DNA from: Unio delphinus
Taxonomy: Eukaryota > Mollusca > Bivalvia > Unionida > Unionidae
DNA: 64,000 nt
Direction of reading: 5' to 3'
NCBI GenBank assembly: GCA_029339505.1
Contig: JAQISU010000081.1
Location: forward strand, 17,157,501-17,221,500
This document shows positions 43,300 through 53,131 of this stretch, one piece after another; positions within the stretch are counted from its first letter, which is position 1, and every line of letters starts with the position of its first letter. Under the pieces are notes generated by a model. It had not been told where the DNA came from, did no database searches, and saw only the letters and a list, made by a program, of their open reading frames with translations. The position numbers were made by a program, and so were the translations under genes.

Positions 43300-43731
43300 A
43301 TAATCAAGATGATGATTACGGTGGTAATAATATATTCTATTTGTTGGCTACCACTTCACGTCATCAACATCGCCGGTGACATAGACAATTCGTTTTATAA
43401 CGCCGAAGGAATGAATATAATGTGGATGGTGTTTCATTGGTTGGCCATGAGCAACAGTATGTATAACCCTATCATATATTGTTGGATGAATGCCAAGTTT
43501 AGAAACGGCTTCCTGGGCGTTATGCATTGTTGTACGTGTGGTGCAATAAAGACGTCAAATGATATAGAACTTCAACGTTTTCGATACAATAGCACGATGA
43601 TGACTTCGCTAGGAAGTAGTTTCCGACAGCAGTTTCCACTAAAAAATAACAGTCACGTCAACCCTGAATACATTGTGATTAACGGTAAAGTTTACTGCAG
43701 AGAGATAACGGAAGGAAGTTCTAGTCAGTAA
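43300..43731 (+). CDS. Luqin/RYamide-type neuropeptide receptor, exon 2
   Basis: Encodes residues 241-383 and the stop. TM6 carries CWLPLH (C255 to H260) and TM7 carries NPIIY (296-300). A cysteine pair just after TM7 (HCCTC) could be palmitoylated. The Ser/Thr-rich tail is suited to kinase and arrestin regulation. It follows an acceptor TTGCTTACAG and continues the frame of exon 1 in phase 0, giving a receptor of normal class A length. No signs of damage are visible, so the gene is probably functional. Confidence 0.9.
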   Translation: MIKMMITVVIIYSICWLPLHVINIAGDIDNSFYNAEGMNIMWMVFHWLAMSNSMYNPIIYCWMNAKFRNGFLGVMHCCTCGAIKTSNDIELQRFRYNSTMMTSLGSSFRQQFPLKNNSHVNPEYIVINGKVYCREITEGSSSQ

Positions 43732-43975
43732 TATGGAGCCAATGCACGCGCGCTGGTATTGAAGAAACAAAAGGTCGTGTTGCCAAACTGACCCAGTTTT
43801 ATCTGTATTATCTCACTTATCTCCCTCACAAGCTGAGGCCAAATCAACCTATCTTTAAATGACTATCCTTAATGAACCTTCATGAGAAACCCATGGCAAC
43901 ACAACTTGGAATTTGTATTAAATTACATATCGCAGACTGACTAAGAATCTGATATTTCCTAACCGAGACAGGGAA

Positions 43976-44256
<281 letters not shown>

Positions 44257-45072
44257 TGTTACGTGCTTAGGCTCGAATAAGCAGCAACACAGAAAGAGTG
44301 AAAACTAACAAGCTTGTATAACTTGAACAATGAATTTATTAAGTACAATTATTTTCATAAAATAAATAAACTTACGGTTTTAGAGAATCAAATCCAACAT
44401 TAATCCAATACAGAATTCACAAAAATAATCCACTAATGGAATTACAAGAGTCCTGATAAATAAATGTTCTAATAGTTCCAGATTCGAATCTTGACGATGT
44501 AATCCAAAATGGCTGACAATGTCACGTGATACAGTTCTTGTTTTATAATCATCCAAATGAAATTATGAACACAGGTTCTTTTCCAAATAATTCCTCTTGC
44601 TACGACAAAATGACACAATGTCCAGAACAAGGTAATTAAAATTAACACTCAAATATAAAAACACAACTTAACTTTAAAAAGCCCAGATTCTACTGAATCT
44701 CTCTCCCAGTACAATGATTTAAATACCCGTTTTCTAATGTAAACATAGGATCACTTGATTTTCTGGAAGGTCAAAGAAAGAAGCTACCTTCACTATATCA
44801 CGTACTCAAAGAAAGATCTAGATATTTCCTACCCCAAAAACTAAAAATAAAAAATTGTCCTTGAAATTAACAAATAGTTTTAGAAGCTTGTTGACAATGT
44901 CTAAAGCAGGATCAGGAATTAGGTCAACAAGCCAAGGTCATAAACTTGTTTACAGTTAAAGGACGGTCATAGAGATTTTTCTAGAATAATCTCCCAATTA
45001 ATTAATTTTAAAGGCAAAATGACAAATTTGGATTTAACATTCAAAAATAAATAATTTAAATCCAATAGACGT

Positions 45073-45078
<6 letters not shown>
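44257..45078. mobile_element. Non-autonomous transposon-like insert with short inverted ends
   Basis: An 822-bp segment begins TTGTTACGT and ends with its complement ACGTAACAA. It is embedded precisely between two (TA)n arrays. It has no coding capacity. A diverged relative lies at about 20265-20790. The 9-bp inverted ends and insertion into TA suggest a non-autonomous DNA element, but the class is unknown. Confidence 0.6.

Positions 45079-45158
<80 letters not shown>
45079..45158. repeat. (TA)n microsatellite
   Basis: Pure TA array that flanks the right side of the preceding insert. Confidence 0.98.
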
Positions 45159-45162
<4 letters not shown>

Positions 45163-48100
45163 ATATACAATGCTAGAAACCACATTCATCAGCAATTTTT
45201 TAGACCACTTAATAGACGTAACATTTTTTTCTGAAACGAATATTAACCATACCAATCTAGCAAACCTCGTTATATAAGTTGCAATTGGAGCATAAAACGG
45301 GAACTCCATTGAACAAAAATAAGTCAGGCGATAATTAATACTCTGACAACAAAGTCATTCGCGTATAGTCATGACTCACGACGAGCTTTGAAGAGATTAA
45401 AGTCTGAAACAAACATATCTATCATTCGTTACACATGTACATTAAGATCAGTGCAATGTGAAATGAGGCGCCAATAAAAAAAAGAAAGGTATTGAGATAA
45501 TAAACGTTTGATAATTGGATCTCCATTCTTTTTTTACAATAATGGAGATAAGACTTTCTACAAATTGGTGAGAGTTCAAAAATAGTGATGAAAACGTTTG
45601 ATGATCGACCCGTGGTCGACTTGTTTTTGTATCACTCAAATCATGCACAGCTGAGTTTTCATAATTTACTTTTCACTTGTCGAAAAAGAACAATTGGTGT
45701 TTCAGCACGAGTTTGATCTGAGAGAAATTTGGTTCCCTCCATTTTCAACATAGCCCAGACTATTTCAATTTAGATGTGGAAGAAAGAACTGTATATAGAA
45801 ATCCTAAGGAGTCATCACCTCTTCAACGTCTCCTTATGTGATGTAATTAATTTCAAACAAGAGTAGATAATTAAGACACTTTATCATATGATGTCTTAAT
45901 CATGATTTGCAAATGGTGTACCTTTTTTAACGTAGCTCAAGATAAAATGGGTTTATTTCACAGAAACCAGATGCAGATTCATTTTTTAGGGGCTGGAAAA
46001 TATAAGGACAGACAAAGTCTTGGTATAAAATATTTTGATGAGATAATAATACGATGGAAAAGTATTTGATGATGCAAAAAGTGTTGACTTGTTGCACATA
46101 AGATAAAATGGAATGATGATACCCTTGACGGCCATTTCACTGGTCATAACATAATTGTGGTTATATTATTTATTTTTGATTATCTTTGTTATGATACGTC
46201 TTGAATTTTGACCCCTTGACCTTTGCATCAGTATTTACCAATGACCTGAATTCAGCGAAATAAAACAGATTTTATGCTATATGTAAATATTTTGATAATA
46301 GGCAGCACTGGAAAATTAATTCTGAAAGTCGAATCAAAAAACGTTTTATATGTGCTTCATTACCCAGAACTATAATATTCCTATAATCTTGATGTGCACG
46401 AGTCAGCTGAGAGGTAAAAGACCACGTGATCAACGTATATCATAGAGATCAATTTGACGGACGTTTTCTAAATTGAAACATTTGATAATTTAGATAACTA
46501 GGTAAACTTCATCACACCATTAACATCATTTATTTTTTAAGTATGGTTCTGACATGGATCCGATTCAATGGGGACGAATGCGAATAAACTTGTTATATGT
46601 TCTGCGACTTTCAACTTCATAATCTCAACTTAGATCAAACTTGCTGAAGATCTTAACATTTCTGGAATTTCAGAACTAATAGAATGTAAATGTAACATAA
46701 ATGAGAAAAAGCTATGCACAGTTATTAGATATCCCGTGTTAAACAAAATTGAGGTAGGTTTTTACTGATATTGTAATTTCATAAATCGATTCAAATACCG
46801 GATATGTTTTCTTGGCGTTTTGGACTCTATCACTCTTCATTTGTGAAAAGACGACCTAAATGAATCAGGCAGAATATTTAAACGGATAATAACTATTATG
46901 ATTATGATTAGGAAATAAAGAAAGAAAACAACAAATGGATTTCTGGTACATTATTTCTCAAATCAATATAGCAACTGCTTTTCCAAATTTCTTGAAATAA
47001 TTCTTAAGTATTTTACAAAACTTAATGCTACTCCATGTATATTGAAAGAGCAGTATATTAACTCACAAAACATACATATATATATATGACATAACATCCA
47101 TTGTATAATGCGTTGGATGGGTTACAATTTTGCAGAGTATATATATTTAGCGGTCCTTTAGACAAATAAATGATTCCACGGACACTACGTCATCAGAAAG
47201 ACTTTGTACAGTTATTCAACTGCTGCAGTAGGTAAGAGTTGACGTTATAACTCGACAATTGTCACCAGATAGAATGTATGCTGTTATTCAGATAAAGTTA
47301 ATGGTTGAAATTTTGCAAGATGACAGCTGAAACTAAACATCAACTGAAATCACCTACACGTGCCATTTTGGTTTCAGTAAAAACGAGTAAAACAAAAATG
47401 ATTCAGCAAAATGTTTTTCGTTTTGAATGGCTTTTTCTGTCAGTCAGAGGAGAGCGGATATATACAGGTCTTATGTAGTTTCAAGATCGATACATTTTCA
47501 TCCGCCGAACTTGATGTCATGACTGATTAAATAATTAATTATCATTTTAGTTTGGTTATTTTTAACGGCGTATCAACACCAGAAAGTCTATTTATTAACA
47601 AGTCAATGGAAATAAATCAGATTGTTCATAAACTCAACAGGAGCCCACTCGACTTGGTTTAGACAGGATATCAGTTCATAACCCACTGATTGTTAGTCCA
47701 GCATGCTAAACTACTGATCCATATAATCTAATGAATGAAATGCCGGAATACCGATTCAAGATACTGTATGCGTCACTCTATATGACGGATTCCCTGATTA
47801 GTAGTCGTAGCGTGCATTTTCTGGTTACCATCACTTTTTATTTGTTATTGTTGAAATAATCCATAGGTTTTCGTTTCGGCTCTGCTGAGGTGAAAGAGTT
47901 ACAAATTGAAACAGTGCACTCTTTAATCATCCAGACGAAACTTTACATAATGTTGAATCTGACCGAATCGTTCTTTGAATATGGTGATTTGCACGCAATA
48001 TATTTGATTAAAGATTTCTCAGTGTAAAGTGATAGCCATATATTATATCCCGGAAAATGCAAAATCTCTTTATGAACAATAACCAGAACAACAATGCTAA

Positions 48101-48325
48101 TACCATTATTGGTAAGCAAACACGTAATGACCTAAATAAGCCTGTTTTGTAGGATTTTACTAGTGATATACGGCATATAGTCGCAAAAGTGGCCGTGTAG
48201 TACCAATTAAAGGTCAACCCCGAAAGAGACAAAGTTAAATCTTCCAAAATGTAGAATGCAGCACAAAAAGATAAACATTACGGTAATGACGGCGTTAAAC
48301 AGATATTGATTTTTTTATCAGTAGC
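45159..48325. other. Non-coding stretch, nothing recognised
   Basis: AT-rich. Short frames of up to 79 codons without domain features. Confidence 0.5.
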
Positions 48326-48329
48326 TATT

Positions 48330-49360
48330 ATTTATTGCATTATTCAACGCTCAGTCAGTAGGATCACCGGAAAATCGCACAGAAATTCTTAATTTTATTA
48401 ACGACCAGAATATTGACGTCTTCTTCCCGACAGAAACTTGGTTACATTCCGCAGGTGATGAATCTAAGTGTGCGGATTTAACACCCAGCGATTACTCCAT
48501 CAAGTCGTTTCCCCCGCAACTCTCGCGGAGGTGGAATTGCTGTAATTACAAAGACTTCCATGATCAAATGCCTTAATTACAACACAAACTTCAATTTCTG
48601 CCAAACATCGTTTGAACTAGTCCAAACAACGCTCACACTGGAACAAAGGTCAGTCCATTTGTTTATGTCTCTACCGTCCTCCTCCTAGTAGAAAAAAAAA
48701 CTGACTGAATCTCTCTTTTTGGAGCAATTTCCAAATCTTCTAGATTATGGAAATTCGATAGGTGGCAACCTAATTATTCTTGGAGATTTCAACTTTCACT
48801 TTGACTGTCCTGGTAAACCATACATGTCAAAACTACTAGATTCCATTCATTGTTTTCAATCTTAAACATTCAGTTAACCAACCTACCCATAAACTTGGTT
48901 ACATTTTAGACTGGCTTCTTTATAGACCTGATGATAATATTCTGCAATCCACCCTTGTATCCCACGAACTTGCATCGGATCACCTCTGCATTGTATGCCA
49001 TCTCGACGTATCAGTCCCTAACCCTTCACCTCTATTTGCTACTAAGAGAAACATCCGTATGATAAATAGAACCAAATTCATGCATGACATCCAAGAAAAC
49101 CTAACAACTTTCTTACATCCAACAGCGGAACAACTTGATAACTGCCTGCGTTCATTGCTTGAAAACACGCCTCAGCCACCAAATGCAGAGTATCAATAAA
49201 AAAAAGTGTTCTCCATGGTATAGCAGTGTTAGGGACCAGCTTCGGACTGCTAAAAGACATCGCCGAAGAGCAGAGAGGCTTTGGCTTTCCACCATTACTA
49301 TCACTATTCATAATTAAGTCTACGAAGCCGCTAAGAAGAACGTCACAAACATAGTCCATT
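48330..49360 (+). pseudogene. LINE endonuclease fragment, interrupted by the virus-like element
   Basis: Fragments in shifting frames read as an apurinic-like endonuclease of a non-LTR retrotransposon. TETWLHSAGDES comes first (about 48430-48470), then RGGGIAVI (about 48527-48550), ILGDFNFHFD (about 48778-48808) and SDHLCIVCHL (about 48977-49006). The linker towards RT follows (YEAAKKNVTNIVH) and stops at exactly 49360. The sequence then changes to the terminal repeat of the integrated element. The frame breaks show the LINE was already decaying or has decayed since. The RT part should continue beyond the right end of the window. The clade is probably CR1/Jockey-like. Confidence 0.8.
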
Positions 49361-49650
49361 AGCAGCAGAGAGGGTGAATCCTACAACGTTTTTAGACAAA
49401 ATTTGATTGAAATCCTAAAACGAGCCGTCTTATAATCTTATTTTAACCAAAAAAAAGGCGAACCCTACAACGTTTTCAGACAAAAAATTGATTGAAATCT
49501 CCCTACGAAATCATTTTAACTAAAAAAATGAAAACGATTTTTTAATCAATTTTGGTCGCAACTTGTTGTCATCCACCCTCTCTGCTGCTAAAGTTTTCAG
49601 TTCTGGGTTAATAATTCTTTTACGATTTTAACCGAATATTTGATCAAGTC
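49361..49650. repeat. Left terminal inverted repeat
   Basis: The outermost bases AGCAGCAGAGAGGGTG (49361-49376) recur as a perfect 16-bp inverted copy at 49574-49589. Between them are two 84-bp-spaced direct copies of CTACAACGTTTT...GACAAA...TTGATTGAAATC (about 49381 and 49465). Positions 49541-49589 match the complement of 63952-64000 at 48 of 49 bases. Homology continues inward at lower identity to about 49650 and includes a copy of the last codons of the ATPase gene. Confidence 0.9.
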
Positions 49651-49660
49651 TTTAGGACGA

Positions 49661-49676
49661 AAATCATTTATGATTT
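49661..49676. terminator. Gene-end palindrome AAATCAT-TT-ATGATTT
   Basis: A 7-bp inverted repeat with a 2-bp loop contains the stop codon of the 462-aa gene. The same sequence follows the ATPase stop at 63909-63924. Confidence 0.4.
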
Positions 49677-51056
49677 CACAAACAGACTAATCGCTAACAC
49701 CTCTTCTTGTAAATCAATCAGATTATTTGACTGGTCGGTGAGTTTGAAATTAATTCTGGTTAATGAATTATTATGGCATCGCATATAGACAGGATTAATT
49801 GGGTTTTCAATAATTAGGAATCCTGGAGGAGCTGTTGGTGCAAATGAATAAAGAATATATCCTTGCTGAGCTTGATTTGATCGTTCGAGATTAATTTGAT
49901 AGCTTCCTTCGATAACATCACACACTAAATTAAGTGCAATCACTGAGGATATATTCACGTTGAACGGAGCGATATGCCTGCCGCCACCGTCTGGGTCATT
50001 ATTGTGTTTGAGGATTTTTATTTCCGGTGATGCTGTTTTTTTCCATGCATCATGAATTATTCTAAAACCAACATCGATGGTGTCACTGAGAAGTTTTTTT
50101 AGTTCCGGTACGTTATATCCTGGTAGTTTAAATGTTGGGATATCTTCAACGCGGATTTTATATTGATTTGCAAATCCTGTTCTCGATGTGGGGTTTTTAT
50201 CATCGAGAATTACTTGAATAATTTGTGAATTAAATGTTTCCATATCGTCGATAATTTTATTGCATGTTTCTACGATGCTGATAAATTCATCTCGGCTGAG
50301 AGAGCCGGATTTAAGAGATATTAACAACAGCGATAAATCATTATTCATTGCTGTGAAGTTTTTAATGATTTCAGGTTCGTTAACAAAATTATATTCCTGC
50401 AATGGTCCACCCTCCGCCCTATGTTCGTATGCTAACCCAAAAAACTCTATAAATATGTTGTATTTTTTATAACTCCTTATTGGATTTTTAGGTTTTATTC
50501 TGTCGGTGATATAATCAGATTTTTGTGGTTCTGGTACATCAACGGTTTCCTCCAGAGTTTTACTCTGGGGCGGTAATTCAGGCCATCCTAGTACGGTTCT
50601 TATTGAGCTTTGATAGATATCTACGACGTATCCTTCTGTGCTTATTTCAATGGCAGATGATAGCGTCGGTTCATGAACTGTTATAGCAATTTTTGACTCT
50701 GCTCCAGTAATCGATTTTATTCTACGCGCGAATTCATCATTGATTTGTTCGATTTGGTAAGACCCTGTTGGTATTGAAACGACGTTCCAGTCTGGAGTTC
50801 CGTCGGGTTTATTCTTATTTGCAAACACCAGTGAATTATTGGGTTGTTGACCACCAAATGATTTTGATCTGATATTAGGCCAACTGTGATACATTCGTAG
50901 TTTTGCTAGCGCTATCTCCTTCACTGGGACCGGAGAGGGGAAATTCACACTAAACTCGGGTTTCGTAGATGTTATTGATATCATACTCGTTTGTACTGGG
51001 TTCGTGTTCTCCACTACTCGTTGAAGTAATTCCTGCTGTGTCGTCATTATACTCAT
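49668..51056 (-). CDS. Probable structural protein (462 aa), minor capsid or vertex candidate
   Basis: No enzyme motif. The middle has a GSYQIEQINDEF segment and a TVLGWPELPP segment. The C-terminus has a beta-rich block containing DVIEGSYQI, APPGFLIIENP and KLTDQSNNLIDLQEE. From memory, proteins with this N-to-C arrangement accompany the capsid gene in related invertebrate elements, which suggests a virion component such as a penton or spike; this is inference. It is the last gene of the leftward block, and its stop lies in a palindrome at the edge of the terminal repeat. A TTAGA box lies 13 nt before the first ATG and 22 nt before a second ATG at 51047, which may be the true start. The first 107 bp overlap the 85-aa ORF. 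Confidence 0.65.
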   Translation of the reverse strand: MSIMTTQQELLQRVVENTNPVQTSMISITSTKPEFSVNFPSPVPVKEIALAKLRMYHSWPNIRSKSFGGQQPNNSLVFANKNKPDGTPDWNVVSIPTGSYQIEQINDEFARRIKSITGAESKIAITVHEPTLSSAIEISTEGYVVDIYQSSIRTVLGWPELPPQSKTLEETVDVPEPQKSDYITDRIKPKNPIRSYKKYNIFIEFFGLAYEHRAEGGPLQEYNFVNEPEIIKNFTAMNNDLSLLLISLKSGSLSRDEFISIVETCNKIIDDMETFNSQIIQVILDDKNPTSRTGFANQYKIRVEDIPTFKLPGYNVPELKKLLSDTIDVGFRIIHDAWKKTASPEIKILKHNNDPDGGGRHIAPFNVNISSVIALNLVCDVIEGSYQINLERSNQAQQGYILYSFAPTAPPGFLIIENPINPVYMRCHNNSLTRINFKLTDQSNNLIDLQEEVLAISLFVKS

Positions 51057-51207
51057 GATTTATTTCTAATTTTGGTATCGAGGAATCATAAATACTGACC
51101 ATCACTGAGAATTCACAATCTGGTAATGTTGATATTATTGAGATCATTTTGTTTTTTGGGTTCGTGTTTTCTGATTCCATCGGTGTTGTCATTGTTATTA
51201 TACTCAT
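50950..51207 (-). CDS. Chimeric 85-aa ORF created by tandem duplication
   Basis: The first half (MSIITMTTPMESENTNPKNK) resembles the N-terminus of the following 462-aa protein (MSIMTT...ENTNP...MISI.ST). The second half (EFSVMVSIYDSSIPKLE..HEYN) resembles the C-terminus of the preceding 182-aa membrane protein (EFSAMVSIFDSAISKLERQHEYN). The DNA shows a tandem duplication with a 151-160 bp offset that explains both. It overlaps the 182-aa gene by 95 bp and the 462-aa gene by 107 bp in different frames. A TTAGA box lies 13 nt upstream of the ATG, copied with the duplication. Whether it is translated is unknown. Confidence 0.45.
   Translation of the reverse strand: MSIITMTTPMESENTNPKNKMISIISTLPDCEFSVMVSIYDSSIPKLEINHEYNDDTAGITSTSSGEHEPSTNEYDINNIYETRV
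51065..51069 (-). promoter_or_regulatory. TTAGA box before the 462-aa gene
   Basis: TTAGA on the minus strand, 13 nt before the first ATG and 22 nt before the second. Confidence 0.4.
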
Positions 51208-51661
51208 GTTGTCGCTCTAATTTCGATATCGCGGAATCAAAAATACTGACCATCGCTGAGAATTCACTATCTGATATAATCGTATTATCGAGTGACGACG
51301 ATATCATCAATGATAATTGCGAGTATGCGGTTGATGCAATATGAAATTGAAGTAAGTAATTCTGCAGTTTACTCTGGCTGCATGATGATATCTTTTTTGC
51401 TATCCCGGTTAATATACCCCCGATTGTAGCCACCGCAGAAATGCAAATTGGAACTACGACCGGGGCAATCATTGTAACAGATGCAAGTATTATTCCGGCA
51501 CCAGTGAGAACGCTTGACACCGAGTATATAATAACATCAATTGCGGTGATTCTTCGTCGGTATTTTTTTATTTTTATTTGATACTCCTCAGTGAGGGTTT
51601 TGAGTCTATTCTGAAATTCTCTGACCTGATCATAGCGACATTGCGTCGATGACAAAGTCAT
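51113..51661 (-). CDS. Two-helix membrane protein (182 aa)
   Basis: The N-terminus is a charged helix (VREFQNRLKTLTEEYQIKIK). It is followed by two hydrophobic, Ala/Val/Ile-rich segments at about residues 42-66 and 68-88, separated by a Pro. The second half is helical and ends in an acidic and Asn-rich tail. This layout (coiled coil, hydrophobic hairpin, coiled coil) suggests a membrane or virion-associated protein, perhaps involved in entry or egress. No enzymatic motif is visible. It is the gene downstream of the fibre-like gene. Between them lies a palindrome at 51699-51713. The last 95 bp overlap the chimeric ORF. Function is not known. Confidence 0.65.
   Translation of the reverse strand: MTLSSTQCRYDQVREFQNRLKTLTEEYQIKIKKYRRRITAIDVIIYSVSSVLTGAGIILASVTMIAPVVVPICISAVATIGGILTGIAKKISSCSQSKLQNYLLQFHIASTAYSQLSLMISSSLDNTIISDSEFSAMVSIFDSAISKLERQHEYNNNDNTDGIRKHEPKKQNDLNNINITRL
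51216..51220 (-). promoter_or_regulatory. TTAGA box before the 85-aa ORF
   Basis: Minus-strand TTAGA 13 nt before the ATG, copied together with the tandem duplication. Confidence 0.35.
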
Positions 51662-51698
51662 TGTTGTTTATTTTAAAAACACTAGCGTTTTCATTGTT

Positions 51699-51713
51699 AA
51701 ATCCGAAGGATTT
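51699..51713. terminator. Gene-boundary palindrome AAATCC-GAA-GGATTT
   Basis: A 6-bp inverted repeat with a 3-base loop lies between the fibre-like gene end and the membrane-protein start. CTAGCGTTTT is next to it. Similar palindromes lie at 55101-55115 and 55614-55628. Role is inferred; it could be a transcription end signal. Confidence 0.4.
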
Positions 51714-51727
51714 TCCTTTCAATTTAG

Positions 51728-52672
51728 TTATTTACTTAAATCCGCTACGAATTCCAGATACCATGTTACTGATGCCTTAGCCAAACTTTTATCATCGGCT
51801 TTTATCGTTAACCGTTCAGTTTTATCCTTGTCGATGATCGTTGAAATCGTATTGTTGACCCCGGATGAACTCGACGATGATATATTAAATTGAATTGGTG
51901 CTACCAGCGTTAATCGATAAATACCCTTGATAGTAGCTGTGATATCTAATTTGTTGTTTGCAGGTGTCCACTCAAATGATCCGTGTTGGATTGTATATAC
52001 TACGTTGTTGGTTTTCTCATGAGGAATTTTTGTTTTTTCAATGATTGTTATCATCCTCGAAAAATCACCTTTGACGGCTTCGATGAAAGTTTTCGTCTCA
52101 TCGATGGATTTTTTAATATCAGGGAGTTTTATTTCAATTTTATCCAACGTGGTTCCAATAAATTTATCCATGATGTTTCTACGAAAAATTGAAAAAAAAT
52201 TTCCGTTTTCTTCAATTTTAGATTCAAGTGTTGTTAGTACAATCACAGAATTGTTTACCACATCGCTGAGAAGTTCTAATCGATCTGTAATCGTCGAAAC
52301 GAGTACACCCGGTTTTAGTTTACCCTGATCGGAAAATAACGCGATAGTATCCTCGATTGCGTTTTGTTGTTTAACCAAAATATCATCCAGAGAAATATTA
52401 CTGGTTTTCAATTTACCCTGATCGGAAAATAACGCAACGGTGTTCTCGATTGCGTTTCGTTGTTTAACTAAAATATCATCCAATGACACATCACTGGATT
52501 TCAATTTACCCTGTTTGTCTTGAAATACAACTATTTCATTAGGATCAACACTTGTTAAGTTCAACGTCTCAGCTATTTCATCTTTGATTAGTTTTTTTAC
52601 ATCTTTGACAGAATCAGGTGGTGCAATGCCATCGGGTTTGGGTTTCAAAGATCTCCCCCAAATATCAATCAT
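51728..52672 (-). CDS. Fibre/spike-like protein with internal repeats (314 aa)
   Basis: A short N-terminus (MIDIWGRSLKPKPDG) could be a capsid anchor. It is followed by two and a half 31-aa repeats with GKLK(T/S)S(N/D)(I/V)SLDDILVKQ (about residues 55-118, DNA period 93 bp). A long helical stalk follows (about 120-210). The C-terminal domain of about 90 residues is beta-rich (QHGSFEWTPANNKLDITATI...YRLTLVAPI). The order anchor, repeated stalk, globular tip resembles viral fibres. This is inference from architecture only. It starts 1 bp after the protease stop and has a TTAGA box 27 nt upstream, inside the protease gene. Confidence 0.5.
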   Translation of the reverse strand: MIDIWGRSLKPKPDGIAPPDSVKDVKKLIKDEIAETLNLTSVDPNEIVVFQDKQGKLKSSDVSLDDILVKQRNAIENTVALFSDQGKLKTSNISLDDILVKQQNAIEDTIALFSDQGKLKPGVLVSTITDRLELLSDVVNNSVIVLTTLESKIEENGNFFSIFRRNIMDKFIGTTLDKIEIKLPDIKKSIDETKTFIEAVKGDFSRMITIIEKTKIPHEKTNNVVYTIQHGSFEWTPANNKLDITATIKGIYRLTLVAPIQFNISSSSSSGVNNTISTIIDKDKTERLTIKADDKSLAKASVTWYLEFVADLSK

Positions 52673-52673
52673 G

Positions 52674-53111
52674 TTATTGTAAAACTCTTTCTCTCTCTAA
52701 AAAGCGATTGCTGGTGTAGTCATTTACGACAATATGTGGTGGTTTTCCGCTTGGGTTACCCAAGGAGTTAGAAATAGCGTCAAGGACATTTAATACTTCG
52801 CTGCCACATATTGGTGGGTCAATCATCGTTTGTGTTGGTAGCGTAGAATACCAAGTCTTCATTGGAAGGGTTTTTATATACCGCATAAACTCTTTTGGCG
52901 GGGCTAATCCATATGAATCAAAATAGACAATCCCACGTGGATTAATAGCGTATGCAACCCAGTGAGTTCCAGGTCCGGTGCTGTTATCTAAATTAATGAT
53001 TCCGGTTTCAACGCTGTTTGGTTGATGTGGTAATTGATCTTTCATAAAGACACCTCTGAAGTTTTTAATCGCGAGTTTTTTAGCCGCATCCATTAAATCA
53101 AAATTGGACAT
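52674..53111 (-). CDS. Adenain-like cysteine protease
   Basis: C5-family (adenovirus-type) maturation protease. Numbered from Met 53111 (145 aa), the triad reads His50 in GPGTHWVAY, Asp65 in YFDSYG and Cys102 in PPICGSEVL, with Gln94 as a likely oxyanion residue. The family processes capsid and core precursors inside the assembling virion, often at (M/I/L)XGG-X or (M/I/L)XGX-G sites. Such sites occur in the pVI-like and core-like proteins next door. The frame is open up to a Met at 53177, but that would overlap the core-like gene by 46 bp. The start MSNFDL is preferred because the domain begins there. It lies 20 bp after the core-like gene stop. Confidence 0.88.
   Translation of the reverse strand: MSNFDLMDAAKKLAIKNFRGVFMKDQLPHQPNSVETGIINLDNSTGPGTHWVAYAINPRGIVYFDSYGLAPPKEFMRYIKTLPMKTWYSTLPTQTMIDPPICGSEVLNVLDAISNSLGNPSGKPPHIVVNDYTSNRFLERERVLQ
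52695..52699 (-). promoter_or_regulatory. TTAGA box before the fibre-like gene
   Basis: Minus-strand TTAGA 27 nt before the ATG at 52672. Confidence 0.4.
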
Positions 53112-53131
53112 GGGAACCATAGGTTCCTCAA

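Larger units (their letters stand above)
50945..51255. repeat. 151-160 bp tandem duplication at a gene junction
   Basis: Matching points, right copy to left copy: TCTAA 51216 and 51065, AAATACTGACC 51241 and 51090, ATG complement 51205 and 51054, TTCGTG 51161 and 51001. The offset changes from 151 to 160 through a short indel. Divergence between copies is moderate. Confidence 0.85.

Noticed and set aside
49078..49359. 93-aa minus-strand ORF next to the element
   Set aside because: Antisense of the LINE endonuclease relic.
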